NCBI GenBank assembly: GCA_020048295.1
Contig: JAIFMT010000005.1
Coordinates: forward strand, 1 to 31,085
Length of the DNA stretch: 31,085 nucleotides
Source: Rhodoferax sp.
Lineage (GTDB): Bacteria > Pseudomonadota > Gammaproteobacteria > Burkholderiales > Burkholderiaceae
Direction: 5' to 3'
This document shows positions 23,810 through 31,085 of this stretch, piece by piece. Each line of letters opens with the position of its first letter. Position 1 is the stretch's first letter. Below the pieces are notes generated by a model. That model was given only the letters and a program-made list of their open reading frames with translations, was not told the DNA's origin and made no database searches. The position numbers were made by a program, and so were the translations under genes.

Positions 23810-26800
23810 AGCTCGTCAGGCGTTGCAGCATGGTTTCGAACTGGAACTGTTTGGCCAGGCTGCGCATGTCATCTGCAAACACATTGCAGCGCGGGCTTAG
23901 GCGCTCGATCTCGTCAAGTTGGTTCAACACGCCCCGGTAATACCCCAGCGCGACAAGTTCGCGAAGATCAGCCAGTTGCTGGCGCGACGGGCGACCCATC
24001 GCGCCGGTCGGGTGTGACGGCGCTGCGGGCAACGGGACGGATGTCGGGGTGTCCAGCCAGCTCAGGTTCAGGCGGCGCTCCAGCCAGTCCAGCAGATCAG
24101 CATGGCGCACCGGTTTGATGATGAAATCTTCCGAAGGAATACCGACATCGTTGTCAAGCCCCCGGTCAAACGCGTTGGCTGACACGATGGCGACCTTTGG
24201 CTGCGGGCGGTCCCTGAGTAACTGGCGCAAGCGGCGGATGGTTTCCCAGCCGTCAATGCCGGGCATCGCCAGGTCCATCAAAATCACCTCCGGCTGGTAG
24301 CCTGCTGCCAGCAGGTCCAGGCAGTCGTGCCCGCTGGCAGCCAGCCGCAGCTCAAAGCCAATGGGCTGCAGAAGCTGCAGCAGCAGCTCGCGGTCGGCTT
24401 CTTCGTTGTCCACCACCAGAATGCGCCGGCGCTGGCCCACGTAGCCCAGCCGTGGCAGACGCACAAACAGTCGGTTCTGGTGCCTGGACGCGGGCGAATA
24501 GACGCTGGCGCTGCTCACCTGTCGCACTTCGGGCAAGAACAGCTTGACCTTGAACACCGATCCCTCACCCAGGGTGCTGCTGACCGACATCTCGCCGCCC
24601 ATCAGGTCGGTCAGCATCTTGGCAATCGTCAGCCCCAGGCCGGCACCTGGCGGCATATTGACGCTGTCTTGGGCGCGGGTGAACGGCTCAAAAATGCGCT
24701 CGTATTCTTGCGGTGACAAGCCGGGGCCGGTGTCTTCCACCTCCACCAACGCCATTTCGCGCGCATGGCGCACCCGCAGCAGCACGTGGCCCTGCGCCGT
24801 GAACTTCAGCGCATTGCCCAGCAGATTGATCAGAATCTGGCGTACACGCTTTTCATCAGCCCGCACCACCAGCGGCAGTGTGGGGGCGATATCACAGCGA
24901 AATTCCAGTCCTTTGGCCTGCGCTTCGAGTTCAAACAGGCTGGCAATGTCGGCCATCAGTTCAGCGAACTGCATGGGTTTGACGTTCAGGGTGAGGCGCC
25001 CGGCCTCGATATGGGCGATGTCCAGCGTGCCCTCGATCAGCGAGAGCAAGTGCTCGCCGCCGCGCTTGATGACACTGACCGCCTGCTTGCGGTGCGGCGG
25101 AATGCTGGCATCTTCACCCATCAACTGCGCATAGCCCAGAATGCTGTTGAGCGGCGTGCGCAGTTCGTGGCTGATGGCGCTGATGTAGCGACTTTTGGCC
25201 TGGTTGGCGTGGTCGGCAGCGGCGCGCGCCTGCTCAGCCACCTGTTTGGCGTGCTGCAGTGCCAGGTCGGTTTGCCGGTGCAGCGCTATCTCGCGCTGCA
25301 GCAGGCTGGTTTGGCGGTTGGATTCCTCCTGCGCCACCCGGCGGCTCTGATGCGCCAGCACCACCCACCACGCGACCAGGCCGGCAATCAGGATCAGCGC
25401 CAGAAAAACCTTGACAAAGCCCGAGCGCAACGCCGCCTGCGCGATGTCAAGCGTTTGCGCCTCAAACACCTGCTGGTTCAGGGCCTGAGATTCCTGGTGA
25501 TACAGCAGCCCCATCACGCTGGCGAGCAGCGGCGCGATCACCAGCATCAGCAACAAGAACGTGCCCAGCCCCTTGTCAAGGTGTGCCCATGCGGGTCTGG
25601 GCAACAACCAGTGCAACGCTGCCTGCCACTGGCTGGCAAGCGACGCGTGGGGTTTGCACAGGTCACCGCAGCGCGCATCCAGCGTGCAACACAGCGAGCA
25701 GATGGTCCCCTGATAAGCCGGGCAATGCGCCATGTCGGGGGCTTCGTAGTCGCGTTCGCAGATGACACAGCGCTGCACTTTCAGACGCTGGTCGTTGCCC
25801 GCGGCAACTGGCACGGGATCGCATGCTTGCTCATCCGGACGCGCCAAATAGTACTTGCCGCGCGTCGCCAGCGCTATCAATGGAGAAGTAATTAGCGCCG
25901 TCACCATGGCGATCAACGCTGAAAACGCTTGTGCCATGGGGCCAAACAGCCCGAGGTAGGCGCTGATCGACAGCAGCGATGCCAGCGCCATGGCGCCCAC
26001 CCCGACCGGGTTGATGTCGTACAGGTGCGCGCGCTTGAACTCGATGCCCGGCGGCGACAGGCCCAGCGGCTTGTTGATGACCAGGTCGGCCACCACCGCC
26101 ATCATCCAGGCAATCGCCAGGTTGGAATACAGCCCCAGCACATCACCCAACGCGGCAAACACGTTGAGCTCCATCAGCACAAACGCGATCAGCGTGTTGA
26201 ACACCACCCACACCACGCGCCCCGGGTGACTGTGCGTCAGGCGCGAGAAAAAGTTGCTCCACGCCAGCGAACCGGCGTAGGCGTTGGTGACATTGATCTT
26301 GAGCTGCGACAGCACCACAAACAGCGCCGTGGCCGCCACCGCCGATCCGTAGTGCGGAAAAACATACTCGTAGGCCGCCAGGTACATCTGGTTGGGATCC
26401 ACCGCACGCTCTGCCGGTACCGCATGCCCGATGGCCAGATACGCCAGCAGTGCGCCACCGAGCATTTTCAGCACCCCCAGTAACACCCAGCCCGGGCCGC
26501 CTGCCAGCACGCCCAGCCACCAGCGGCGCTTGCTTGTGGCCGTGACTGGGGGCATGAAGCGCAAATAGTCCACCTGCTCGCCCATCTGCGTCATCAAGGC
26601 TACACCCACCGTCAATGCCGCACCAAACAAGGGCAGACTAAACCCGGCAGCACCGGCCTTTTCACCAACATAGTGCGTGACCCCGGCAAATGCCCCCGGG
26701 TCACGCATCAGCACATAGGCAAATGGCACGACCAGCATCACCAGCCACAGAGGCTGCGTCCACACTTGCAGTCGACTGATGGCCGACACCCCGTGGGTGA

Positions 26801-27356
26801 CCAGCGGAATCACCACCAGCGCACAGATCAGATAACCCCAGCGCGGTGGGATATCGAGCGCCAATTCCAGCGCGTAAGCCATCACGGCGGCCTCCAGCGC
26901 AAAGAAAATGAAAGTGAACGAGGCGTAGATCAGCGAGGTGATGGTCGAGCCGATGTAGCCAAAACCGGCACCACGGGTGAGTAAATCCATATCAACACCA
27001 TAGCGCGCGGCATAGACGCTGATGGGCAAGCCGGCCAAAAAGATGATCAAGCCGGTGGCCAGAATCGCCCAGAAGGCGTTGACAAAGCCATACTGCACCA
27101 GCAGCGTGGCCCCCACCGCCTCCAGAATCAGAAACGACGCTGCGCCAAACGCGGTATTGGCCACGCGCCATTCTGACCACTGCCTAAAGCGCTGCGGCGT
27201 GTAGCGCAACGCGTAATCTTCCATGGTTTCGCTGGCCACCCAACCGTTGTAATTGCGCCGCACCAGGGTGATGCGCTGCGGCGCATTGGCATCAAAGGGT
27301 GGGTTGGCAGAAACGGGCGAGTGGGTCACGCTGACAAACTGCAGTTTTCGTGCCAC
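23793..27356 (-). CDS. NCS1 permease-histidine kinase-receiver fusion sensor
   Basis: A 1187-residue protein. Residues about 35-500 are an NCS1-type (nucleobase/hydantoin/allantoin) transporter with some 12 membrane segments, starting NYNGWVASETMEDYAL. Residues 530-569 are a Cys cluster (CVICERDYE, CSLCCTLDARCGDLC; eight Cys), a possible metal site. Two more membrane segments (about 597-670) precede a coiled coil (about 680-720). The kinase has H-box His730 (ISHELRTPLNSILGY), N-box (Asn844/Asn848), EDTGPGL and GAGLGLTIAKML. A receiver (about 978-1095) has Asp983, Asp1028 and Lys1081, and a helical tail follows. The transporter part probably senses or imports a nitrogenous ligand and signals to the LuxR regulator. 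The start is uncertain: I take the GTG at 27356, which has no strong ribosome site. Divergent from urease. Confidence 0.92.
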   Translation of the reverse strand: MARKLQFVSVTHSPVSANPPFDANAPQRITLVRRNYNGWVASETMEDYALRYTPQRFRQWSEWRVANTAFGAASFLILEAVGATLLVQYGFVNAFWAILATGLIIFLAGLPISVYAARYGVDMDLLTRGAGFGYIGSTITSLIYASFTFIFFALEAAVMAYALELALDIPPRWGYLICALVVIPLVTHGVSAISRLQVWTQPLWLVMLVVPFAYVLMRDPGAFAGVTHYVGEKAGAAGFSLPLFGAALTVGVALMTQMGEQVDYLRFMPPVTATSKRRWWLGVLAGGPGWVLLGVLKMLGGALLAYLAIGHAVPAERAVDPNQMYLAAYEYVFPHYGSAVAATALFVVLSQLKINVTNAYAGSLAWSNFFSRLTHSHPGRVVWVVFNTLIAFVLMELNVFAALGDVLGLYSNLAIAWMMAVVADLVINKPLGLSPPGIEFKRAHLYDINPVGVGAMALASLLSISAYLGLFGPMAQAFSALIAMVTALITSPLIALATRGKYYLARPDEQACDPVPVAAGNDQRLKVQRCVICERDYEAPDMAHCPAYQGTICSLCCTLDARCGDLCKPHASLASQWQAALHWLLPRPAWAHLDKGLGTFLLLMLVIAPLLASVMGLLYHQESQALNQQVFEAQTLDIAQAALRSGFVKVFLALILIAGLVAWWVVLAHQSRRVAQEESNRQTSLLQREIALHRQTDLALQHAKQVAEQARAAADHANQAKSRYISAISHELRTPLNSILGYAQLMGEDASIPPHRKQAVSVIKRGGEHLLSLIEGTLDIAHIEAGRLTLNVKPMQFAELMADIASLFELEAQAKGLEFRCDIAPTLPLVVRADEKRVRQILINLLGNALKFTAQGHVLLRVRHAREMALVEVEDTGPGLSPQEYERIFEPFTRAQDSVNMPPGAGLGLTIAKMLTDLMGGEMSVSSTLGEGSVFKVKLFLPEVRQVSSASVYSPASRHQNRLFVRLPRLGYVGQRRRILVVDNEEADRELLLQLLQPIGFELRLAASGHDCLDLLAAGYQPEVILMDLAMPGIDGWETIRRLRQLLRDRPQPKVAIVSANAFDRGLDNDVGIPSEDFIIKPVRHADLLDWLERRLNLSWLDTPTSVPLPAAPSHPTGAMGRPSRQQLADLRELVALGYYRGVLNQLDEIERLSPRCNVFADDMRSLAKQFQFETMLQRLTSYANAN

Positions 27357-27458
27357 GCCGCGAGGTTCACCTGGCCTTCATGGGCATACAGGCCCACTCA
27401 AAGCATGAACGACGCAGCCAAGTGCTGCCTTGGGATGCTAGATTCAGGTCAGCACCGG

Positions 27459-27475
27459 CGGCACAAGTTTTGCAT
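27459..27475 (+). promoter_or_regulatory. Sigma-54-like -24/-12 promoter before the urease genes
   Basis: CGGCACA, four bases, then TTGCA, with GG (27460-27461) and GC (27472-27473) exactly ten bases apart. This follows the sigma-54 consensus TGGCACG-N4-TTGCW at nearly all positions. Transcription would begin near 27485, at the first copy of the repeated ureA start region. Nitrogen-regulated urease operons commonly use this sigma factor. No clear NtrC site was found, and CATAAT at 27473-27478 overlaps as a possible sigma-70 -10 box. Confidence 0.5.
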
Positions 27476-27485
27476 AATGCCGTGC

Positions 27486-27636
27486 ATGGAACTCACACCC
27501 GTTGTTCGGCCTGCCTTTGCAGCCGTACGAGTAAATTGTCAATGTATTGAGTGAAACGAAATGGAACTTGCTCCTCGTGTTCGGCCGGCCTTTGCGGCCG
27601 CACGAGCCAACTAATCAAAGCATTGAGTGAAACGAA
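27486..27636 (+). repeat. Two tandem extra copies of the ureA start region
   Basis: Unit 1 (27486-27560, 75 bases) and unit 2 (27561-27636, 76 bases) each begin ATGGAACT and end ATTGAGTGAAACGAA. The true ureA start at 27637 begins the same way. A 34-base segment at 27546-27579 recurs exactly at 27622-27655. Each unit opens a short frame sharing MEL, then VRPAFAA: 22 residues in unit 1 and 17 in unit 2. The middle of unit 2 can fold into a strong hairpin (CTCGTG...CACGAG flanking GGCCG...CGGCC). Confidence 0.85.
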
Positions 27637-27939
27637 ATGGAACTTGCTCCTCGTGAAAAAGACAAGCTGTTGTTGTTCACCGCCGCCCTGCTGGCCGAGC
27701 GTCGCCTGGCGCGTGGCCTGCAACTCAATTACCCTGAAGCCGTGGCGCTGATCAGCGCGGCGGTTCTCGAGGGCGCGCGCGATGGCAAAACCGTGGCCGA
27801 ACTGATGAGCCTGGGCCGCCGCGTGCTGAGCCGTGCGCAGGTGATGGACGGCATTGCCGAGATGATTCCCGACATTCAGGTGGAAGCCACCTTTGCCGAT
27901 GGCACCAAGCTGGTCACCGTGCATCAGCCGATTGTTTAG
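27637..27939 (+). CDS. ureA: Urease gamma subunit
   Basis: The 100-residue product matches UreA over its whole length: [50 protein letters not shown] and VPD-type end region ([20 protein letters not shown]). It is the smallest structural subunit of the nickel urease that splits urea into ammonia and carbamate in the cytoplasm. The start lies at the third copy of a repeated initiation region, with GAGTGAA upstream. ureD, which usually precedes ureA in this group, is absent; the divergent sensor gene lies there instead. ureJ begins 51 bases downstream. Confidence 0.96.
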   Translation: MELAPREKDKLLLFTAALLAERRLARGLQLNYPEAVALISAAVLEGARDGKTVAELMSLGRRVLSRAQVMDGIAEMIPDIQVEATFADGTKLVTVHQPIV

Positions 27940-27990
27940 CACTGGCCCTGCCAGTCCCCGCAACCCTTTCCCATTTTGGAGCCCATTGCC

Positions 27991-28596
27991 ATGAAGTCAT
28001 CCAGCACCTTAAAGACTATGTTTTTCATAGCTGCTAGCGCAGCATCCACCTTCGCTACAGCCCATACGGGCGTTGACGCGCACAGCCACCCGGGTTTCCT
28101 CACGGGCTTTGTTCACCCGCTGTTTGGGCTCGATCACCTGGCCGCCATGGTTGCCGTTGGGATGTGGAGCGCACTGGCGGCACGCCGTGGCGGGTCGGCA
28201 CTGCTGTGGGGACCGGCCGGCTTTGCCAGCCTGCTGCTGGTGGGTGCCGTGCTGGGATTGCAAGGCGTCGCGTTGCCAGGGGTGGAGCCGATGATCGCCG
28301 CCTCGCTGCTGGTGCTGGGCTTGCTGGTGGTGTCGCGACTACGGCTCCCCGGGTTGGCTGCCGCGCTGCTGGTGGGCGTGTTTGCGCTGTTTCATGGCGT
28401 GGCCCACGGGCTGGAGTTGGCTGGCAACGCCAATGCCTGGCTGACGCTCTCGGGCATGCTCTGCGCAACCGGCTTGCTGCATCTCAGCGGCCTGGCACTG
28501 GGCTGGGCGCTGCGCCACGCCAATGTCTGGCTGGCACGCTTGGCTGGTGCGGCGGTAGCGCTGCTGGGTGGCAGCTTGCTGCTGCAAATGGCCTGA
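27991..28596 (+). CDS. ureJ: HupE/UreJ family membrane protein
   Basis: The 201-residue product has a signal-like N-terminus, then the family's His-rich motif [19 protein letters not shown] and [15 protein letters not shown]. Several hydrophobic segments follow, with a second His motif ([13 protein letters not shown]). Family members are proposed nickel (or cobalt) transporters of the inner membrane, and the position between ureA and ureB fits a role in supplying nickel to urease. GGAG nine bases before 27991 selects this ATG over an upstream TTG at 27976. The signal segment includes ATAGCTGCTAGCGC (28027-28040), identical to the left half of the dispersed repeat, so a repeat fragment may have been taken into the coding sequence. 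Confidence 0.9.
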   Translation: MKSSSTLKTMFFIAASAASTFATAHTGVDAHSHPGFLTGFVHPLFGLDHLAAMVAVGMWSALAARRGGSALLWGPAGFASLLLVGAVLGLQGVALPGVEPMIAASLLVLGLLVVSRLRLPGLAAALLVGVFALFHGVAHGLELAGNANAWLTLSGMLCATGLLHLSGLALGWALRHANVWLARLAGAAVALLGGSLLLQMA

Positions 28597-28613
28597 AAAC
28601 AGGGCACACCGAC

Positions 28614-28928
28614 ATGATTCCCGGCGAAATTCTCACCGACGACGGCGTGCATGCGCTCAACACCGGGCGGCGCACCCGCACCCTGGTGGTCAGCAATGCA
28701 TCAGAGCGGCCGATTCAGGTCGGCTCGCACTATCACTTTGCCGAAACCAATGCCGCGCTAAGCTTTGACCGCGACGCAGCACAAGGCATGCGGCTGAACA
28801 TCGCCTCGGGTCTGGCAGTGCGCTTTGAGCCCGGCCAGCAGCGCACGGTGGAATTGGTGGACTACGCCGGCGAGCGCGTGGTGTTCGGCTTTCGCGGGCT
28901 GACCCAGGGCTGCCTGACACAGAGTTGA
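28614..28928 (+). CDS. ureB: Urease beta subunit
   Basis: The 104-residue product is a full-length Ure[21 protein letters not shown], then [19 protein letters not shown] (the conserved GSHYHF), [16 protein letters not shown], and [19 protein letters not shown], ending with the VFGFRGL motif. It is a structural subunit of the urease trimer. It starts 17 bases after ureJ and is followed by ureC after 57 bases. A much longer open frame in the same register upstream is an overlap with ureJ and not used. Confidence 0.96.
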   Translation: MIPGEILTDDGVHALNTGRRTRTLVVSNASERPIQVGSHYHFAETNAALSFDRDAAQGMRLNIASGLAVRFEPGQQRTVELVDYAGERVVFGFRGLTQGCLTQS

Positions 28929-28985
28929 TAGGCGCTGCAACGGCAGCAGCAACCCAAACAAGCAAGAAAGTTAAGAAAGTCAGAT

Positions 28986-30749
28986 ATGGCCACCATCGCC
29001 CGACGCGCCTATGCAGAAATCTTTGGCCCCACCGTGGGCGACCGGGTTCGCCTGGCCGACACCAACCTGCTGATCGAAGTCGAACAAGACTACACCCTTC
29101 GCGCTGGCAGCTATGGCGAAGAGGTCAAGTTTGGCGGCGGCAAAACCATCCGCGACGGCATGGCGCAAAGCCAGCGCACCCGCGCTGAAGGCGCTGTGGA
29201 CACGGTGATGACCAACGCGCTGATCCTCGACCACTGGGGTATCGTCAAGTGCGACATTGGTCTGAAGGGCGGGCGCATCGTTTCAATAGGCAAGGCTGGC
29301 AACCCCGACACCCAGCCCGGCGTGGACATCATCATCGGCCCCGGCACTGAAGTCATCAGCTGCGAGGGCAGCATCGTCACCGCCGGCGGCATCGACAGCC
29401 ACATCCATTTCATCTGCCCGCAGCAGATTGAAGAGGCACTGGCCAGCGGCGTGACGACCATGATGGGCGGCGGCACCGGACCTGCCACCGGCACCTTTGC
29501 CACCACCTGCACGCCGGGGCCGTGGAACATCGAACGCATGTTGCAGGCTGCCGATGCCTTCCCGATGAACCTTGGTTTTCTTGGCAAGGGCAATGCCAGT
29601 TTGCCTGGCGCGCTACAAGAACAGGTGCAAGCCGGAGTCATTGGCCTGAAACTGCACGAAGACTGGGGCACCACGCCCGCGGCCATCAGCAACTGCCTGG
29701 ACGTGGCCGACGCGATGGATGTGCAGGTGGCCATCCACTCCGACACGCTCAACGAATCGGGCTTCGTCGAAAACACCATCGCCGCCACCAAGGGCCGAGG
29801 CCTGTGCGCGTTTCACACCGAAGGCGCAGGCGGCGGCCACGCCCCCGACATTTTGAAAGTGGTCGGCGAAGCCAACTTTTTGCCCAGCAGCACCAACCCG
29901 ACCATGCCCTACACCGTCAACACGCTCGACGAGCACGTCGATATGCTGATGGTCTGCCACCACCTGGACGCTGGCATTGCCGAAGACCTGGCGTTTGCTG
30001 AGAGCCGCATCCGCAAGGAGACCATTGCCGCCGAGGACGTGCTGCACGATCTTGGCGCAATTTCCATGATGAGCAGCGACAGTCAGGCGATGGGCCGCGT
30101 TGGCGAGGTGGTCATCCGCACCTGGCAAACCGCCAGCAAAATGAAGGCGCAGCGCGGCTGGCTGGCCCCGCCGCTGGTGCTGGGCGAAGACCGGGGTGCA
30201 GGCAAACTGCTGGAATACGAGCAGCGCAACGACAACTTTCGCGCCCGGCGCTATGTTGCCAAGTACACCATCAACCCGGCGATTGCCCATGGCATCAGCC
30301 ACGAGGTGGGCAGCGTTGAGGTCGGCAAATGGGCCGACCTGGTGGTGTGGAAGCCGGCGTTTTTTGGCGTCAAGCCCGCGTTGGTATTGAAAGGCGGCTT
30401 TATCGCGCTGGCGGCGATGGGCGACCCGAATGCGTCGATTCCCACCCCGCAGCCGGTGCATTACCGCCCGATGTTTGGCGCCTTTGGTGGCGCTGTGGCG
30501 CGTGGTTCGCTCACCTTTGTGTCGCAAGCCGGGCTGAACGCCGGCATCAAAGAGCGCTTTGGCCTGAGCAAAACCCTGAGCGCCGTGAAAAACATCCGGG
30601 GAGTGCGCAAGCAGCACATGATTCACAACCACTACTTGCCGCAAATGGAGATCGACGCACAGACCTACAGCGTGCGCGCGGATGGCCAACTGCTGACCTG
30701 CGAAGCCGCAGCCAGCCTGCCGATGACACAACGCTACTTTTTGTTTTGA
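28986..30749 (+). CDS. ureC: Urease alpha (catalytic) subunit
   Basis: Hydrolyses urea at a dinuclear nickel centre. All active-site residues are present, at a constant offset of five from Klebsiella UreC: His139/His141 ([13 protein letters not shown]), the carbamylated Lys222 ([10 protein letters not shown]), His251 ([11 protein letters not shown]), His277 ([13 protein letters not shown]), Cys324/His325 on the flap ([10 protein letters not shown]) and Asp365 ([12 protein letters not shown]). The protein is 587 residues, about 20 longer than usual. Roughly 15 extra residues lie between KMKAQRG and [17 protein letters not shown] (about 392-414; sequence [17 protein letters not shown]). This is the last urease gene seen; ureE does not follow. 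Confidence 0.97.
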   Translation: MATIARRAYAEIFGPTVGDRVRLADTNLLIEVEQDYTLRAGSYGEEVKFGGGKTIRDGMAQSQRTRAEGAVDTVMTNALILDHWGIVKCDIGLKGGRIVSIGKAGNPDTQPGVDIIIGPGTEVISCEGSIVTAGGIDSHIHFICPQQIEEALASGVTTMMGGGTGPATGTFATTCTPGPWNIERMLQAADAFPMNLGFLGKGNASLPGALQEQVQAGVIGLKLHEDWGTTPAAISNCLDVADAMDVQVAIHSDTLNESGFVENTIAATKGRGLCAFHTEGAGGGHAPDILKVVGEANFLPSSTNPTMPYTVNTLDEHVDMLMVCHHLDAGIAEDLAFAESRIRKETIAAEDVLHDLGAISMMSSDSQAMGRVGEVVIRTWQTASKMKAQRGWLAPPLVLGEDRGAGKLLEYEQRNDNFRARRYVAKYTINPAIAHGISHEVGSVEVGKWADLVVWKPAFFGVKPALVLKGGFIALAAMGDPNASIPTPQPVHYRPMFGAFGGAVARGSLTFVSQAGLNAGIKERFGLSKTLSAVKNIRGVRKQHMIHNHYLPQMEIDAQTYSVRADGQLLTCEAAASLPMTQRYFLF

Positions 30750-30782
30750 CCTCAGTGCAGCAATTTTGAGCGCCGCTGCAGC

Positions 30783-30867
30783 AAATTTGGGGTCGGATCC
30801 CAATTCGGCCCACTACTTGTCAATTCGTCGCCAACGCATCCCCGAATTGGGCTCTGACCCCAATTTT
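30783..30867. repeat. REP-like inverted repeat after ureC
   Basis: Left arm 30783-30808 contains TTTGGGGTCGGATCCCAATT; right arm 30842-30867 contains AATTGGGCTCTGACCCCAAT. The 26-base arms are inverted copies with few mismatches and enclose 33 bases. From memory, motifs of the GGGGTCxGAxCCCAATT type occur widely between proteobacterial genes, often as paired palindromes near mobile elements. No transposase is present. It could also end the ureC transcript. Confidence 0.6.
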
Positions 30868-30906
30868 GCGGGCCAAAGCGCAACATCGCCGGCACCTTGC
30901 ACCCCA

Positions 30907-31085
30907 TCAACGCGACACGCTATGCGATCGAATCCAGGCAGCAAACGCCGTTTCCTCGATCTCGCCGGCGGCGACATCGAGCATGGTCAGCACGCAGCCT
31001 GCATCATCGGCCACCAGATCGAAGCCGTTCAACGCCAAAAACAGCTCCACGGCCACAAACGCGGTGCGCTTGTTGCCATCGATAA
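30907..31085 (-). CDS. Doc/Fic-type toxin, C-terminal part (partial)
   Basis: A minus-strand frame enters from the right window edge and ends at 30907. It reads IDGNKRTAFVAVELFLALNG, then FDLVADDA and a helical end (EIEETAFAAWIRSHSVSR). DGNKRTA is the core of the Fic motif HxFxDGNKRTA, and the following segment fits the Doc (death on curing) subfamily, which phosphorylates EF-Tu. The N-terminal half, including the motif histidine, and the expected Phd-type antitoxin gene lie beyond the window. The gene faces ureC tail to tail. Confidence 0.82.
   Translation of the reverse strand, partial: IDGNKRTAFVAVELFLALNGFDLVADDAGCVLTMLDVAAGEIEETAFAAWIRSHSVSR

Noticed and set aside
22811..24118. Plus-strand open frame of 435 codons over the response regulator and sensor genes
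   Set aside because: His/Gln/Arg-rich shadow of two proteins with intact conserved motifs on the other strand.
27253..27285. NtrC-type enhancer upstream of the urease promoter
   Set aside because: GCACC and GGGTG half-sites occur but with the wrong spacing, inside the sensor coding region.
29613..30803. Minus-strand open frame of 396 codons over ureC
   Set aside because: Antisense to a fully conserved ureC; no domain recognised.

Overview
The window looks like a chromosomal segment of a betaproteobacterium in the order Burkholderiales, most likely Comamonadaceae close to Rhodoferax or Polaromonas. This is inferred from high GC content, protein flavour, a urease order with a HupE/UreJ gene between ureA and ureB, and a short palindromic repeat (core AGCGC...AAGGGCTAGAGG) of a kind I associate with this family. 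No tRNA, rRNA, CRISPR or complete insertion sequence was seen.

Positions 1-4741 carry housekeeping and stress genes: the end of a penicillin-binding protein 1C gene, a YebC/YeeN-family gene, an Hsp20 chaperone, a peptidoglycan-binding papain-like cysteine peptidase, a VapBC toxin-antitoxin pair with a palindromic operator, and purC. Positions 4932-6342 hold a divergent pair: a signal-peptide-bearing putative outer-membrane barrel protein and an alpha/beta-hydrolase lipoprotein. Positions 6328-9624 (minus) form a sugar-phosphate group: transaldolase, glucose-6-phosphate isomerase and a HAD phosphatase. A frameshifted remnant and a palindromic repeat separate these from an M20 amidohydrolase gene.

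Positions 11373-22447 are a seven-gene alpha-glucan (glycogen) locus built as two convergent operons. The plus operon encodes two GH57 proteins and the GH13 branching enzyme GlgB. The minus operon encodes a GH57-like protein that has lost its nucleophile, a DUF4912 protein, a GH57/DUF1957 branching enzyme and glycogen synthase GlgA. Two tandem hairpins lie where glgB and glgA meet. The locus therefore combines both known types of branching enzyme with three further GH57 proteins, one of them apparently non-catalytic. glgC, glgP and a debranching enzyme are not in the window. The adjacent transaldolase, isomerase and phosphatase fit a hexose-phosphate supply role.

Positions 22793-30749 are a nitrogen region. 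A giant minus-strand sensor fuses an NCS1-type nucleobase/hydantoin permease, a cysteine-rich cluster, a histidine kinase and a receiver. It overlaps a LuxR-type response regulator gene. Divergent from it lies ureA-ureJ-ureB-ureC, preceded by a sigma-54-like -24/-12 element and by two extra tandem copies of the ureA translation start region. ureD is absent upstream of ureA. After ureC, where ureE would be expected, there is a REP-like inverted repeat and the end of a Doc/Fic toxin gene running off the window, so the urease accessory genes must lie elsewhere.
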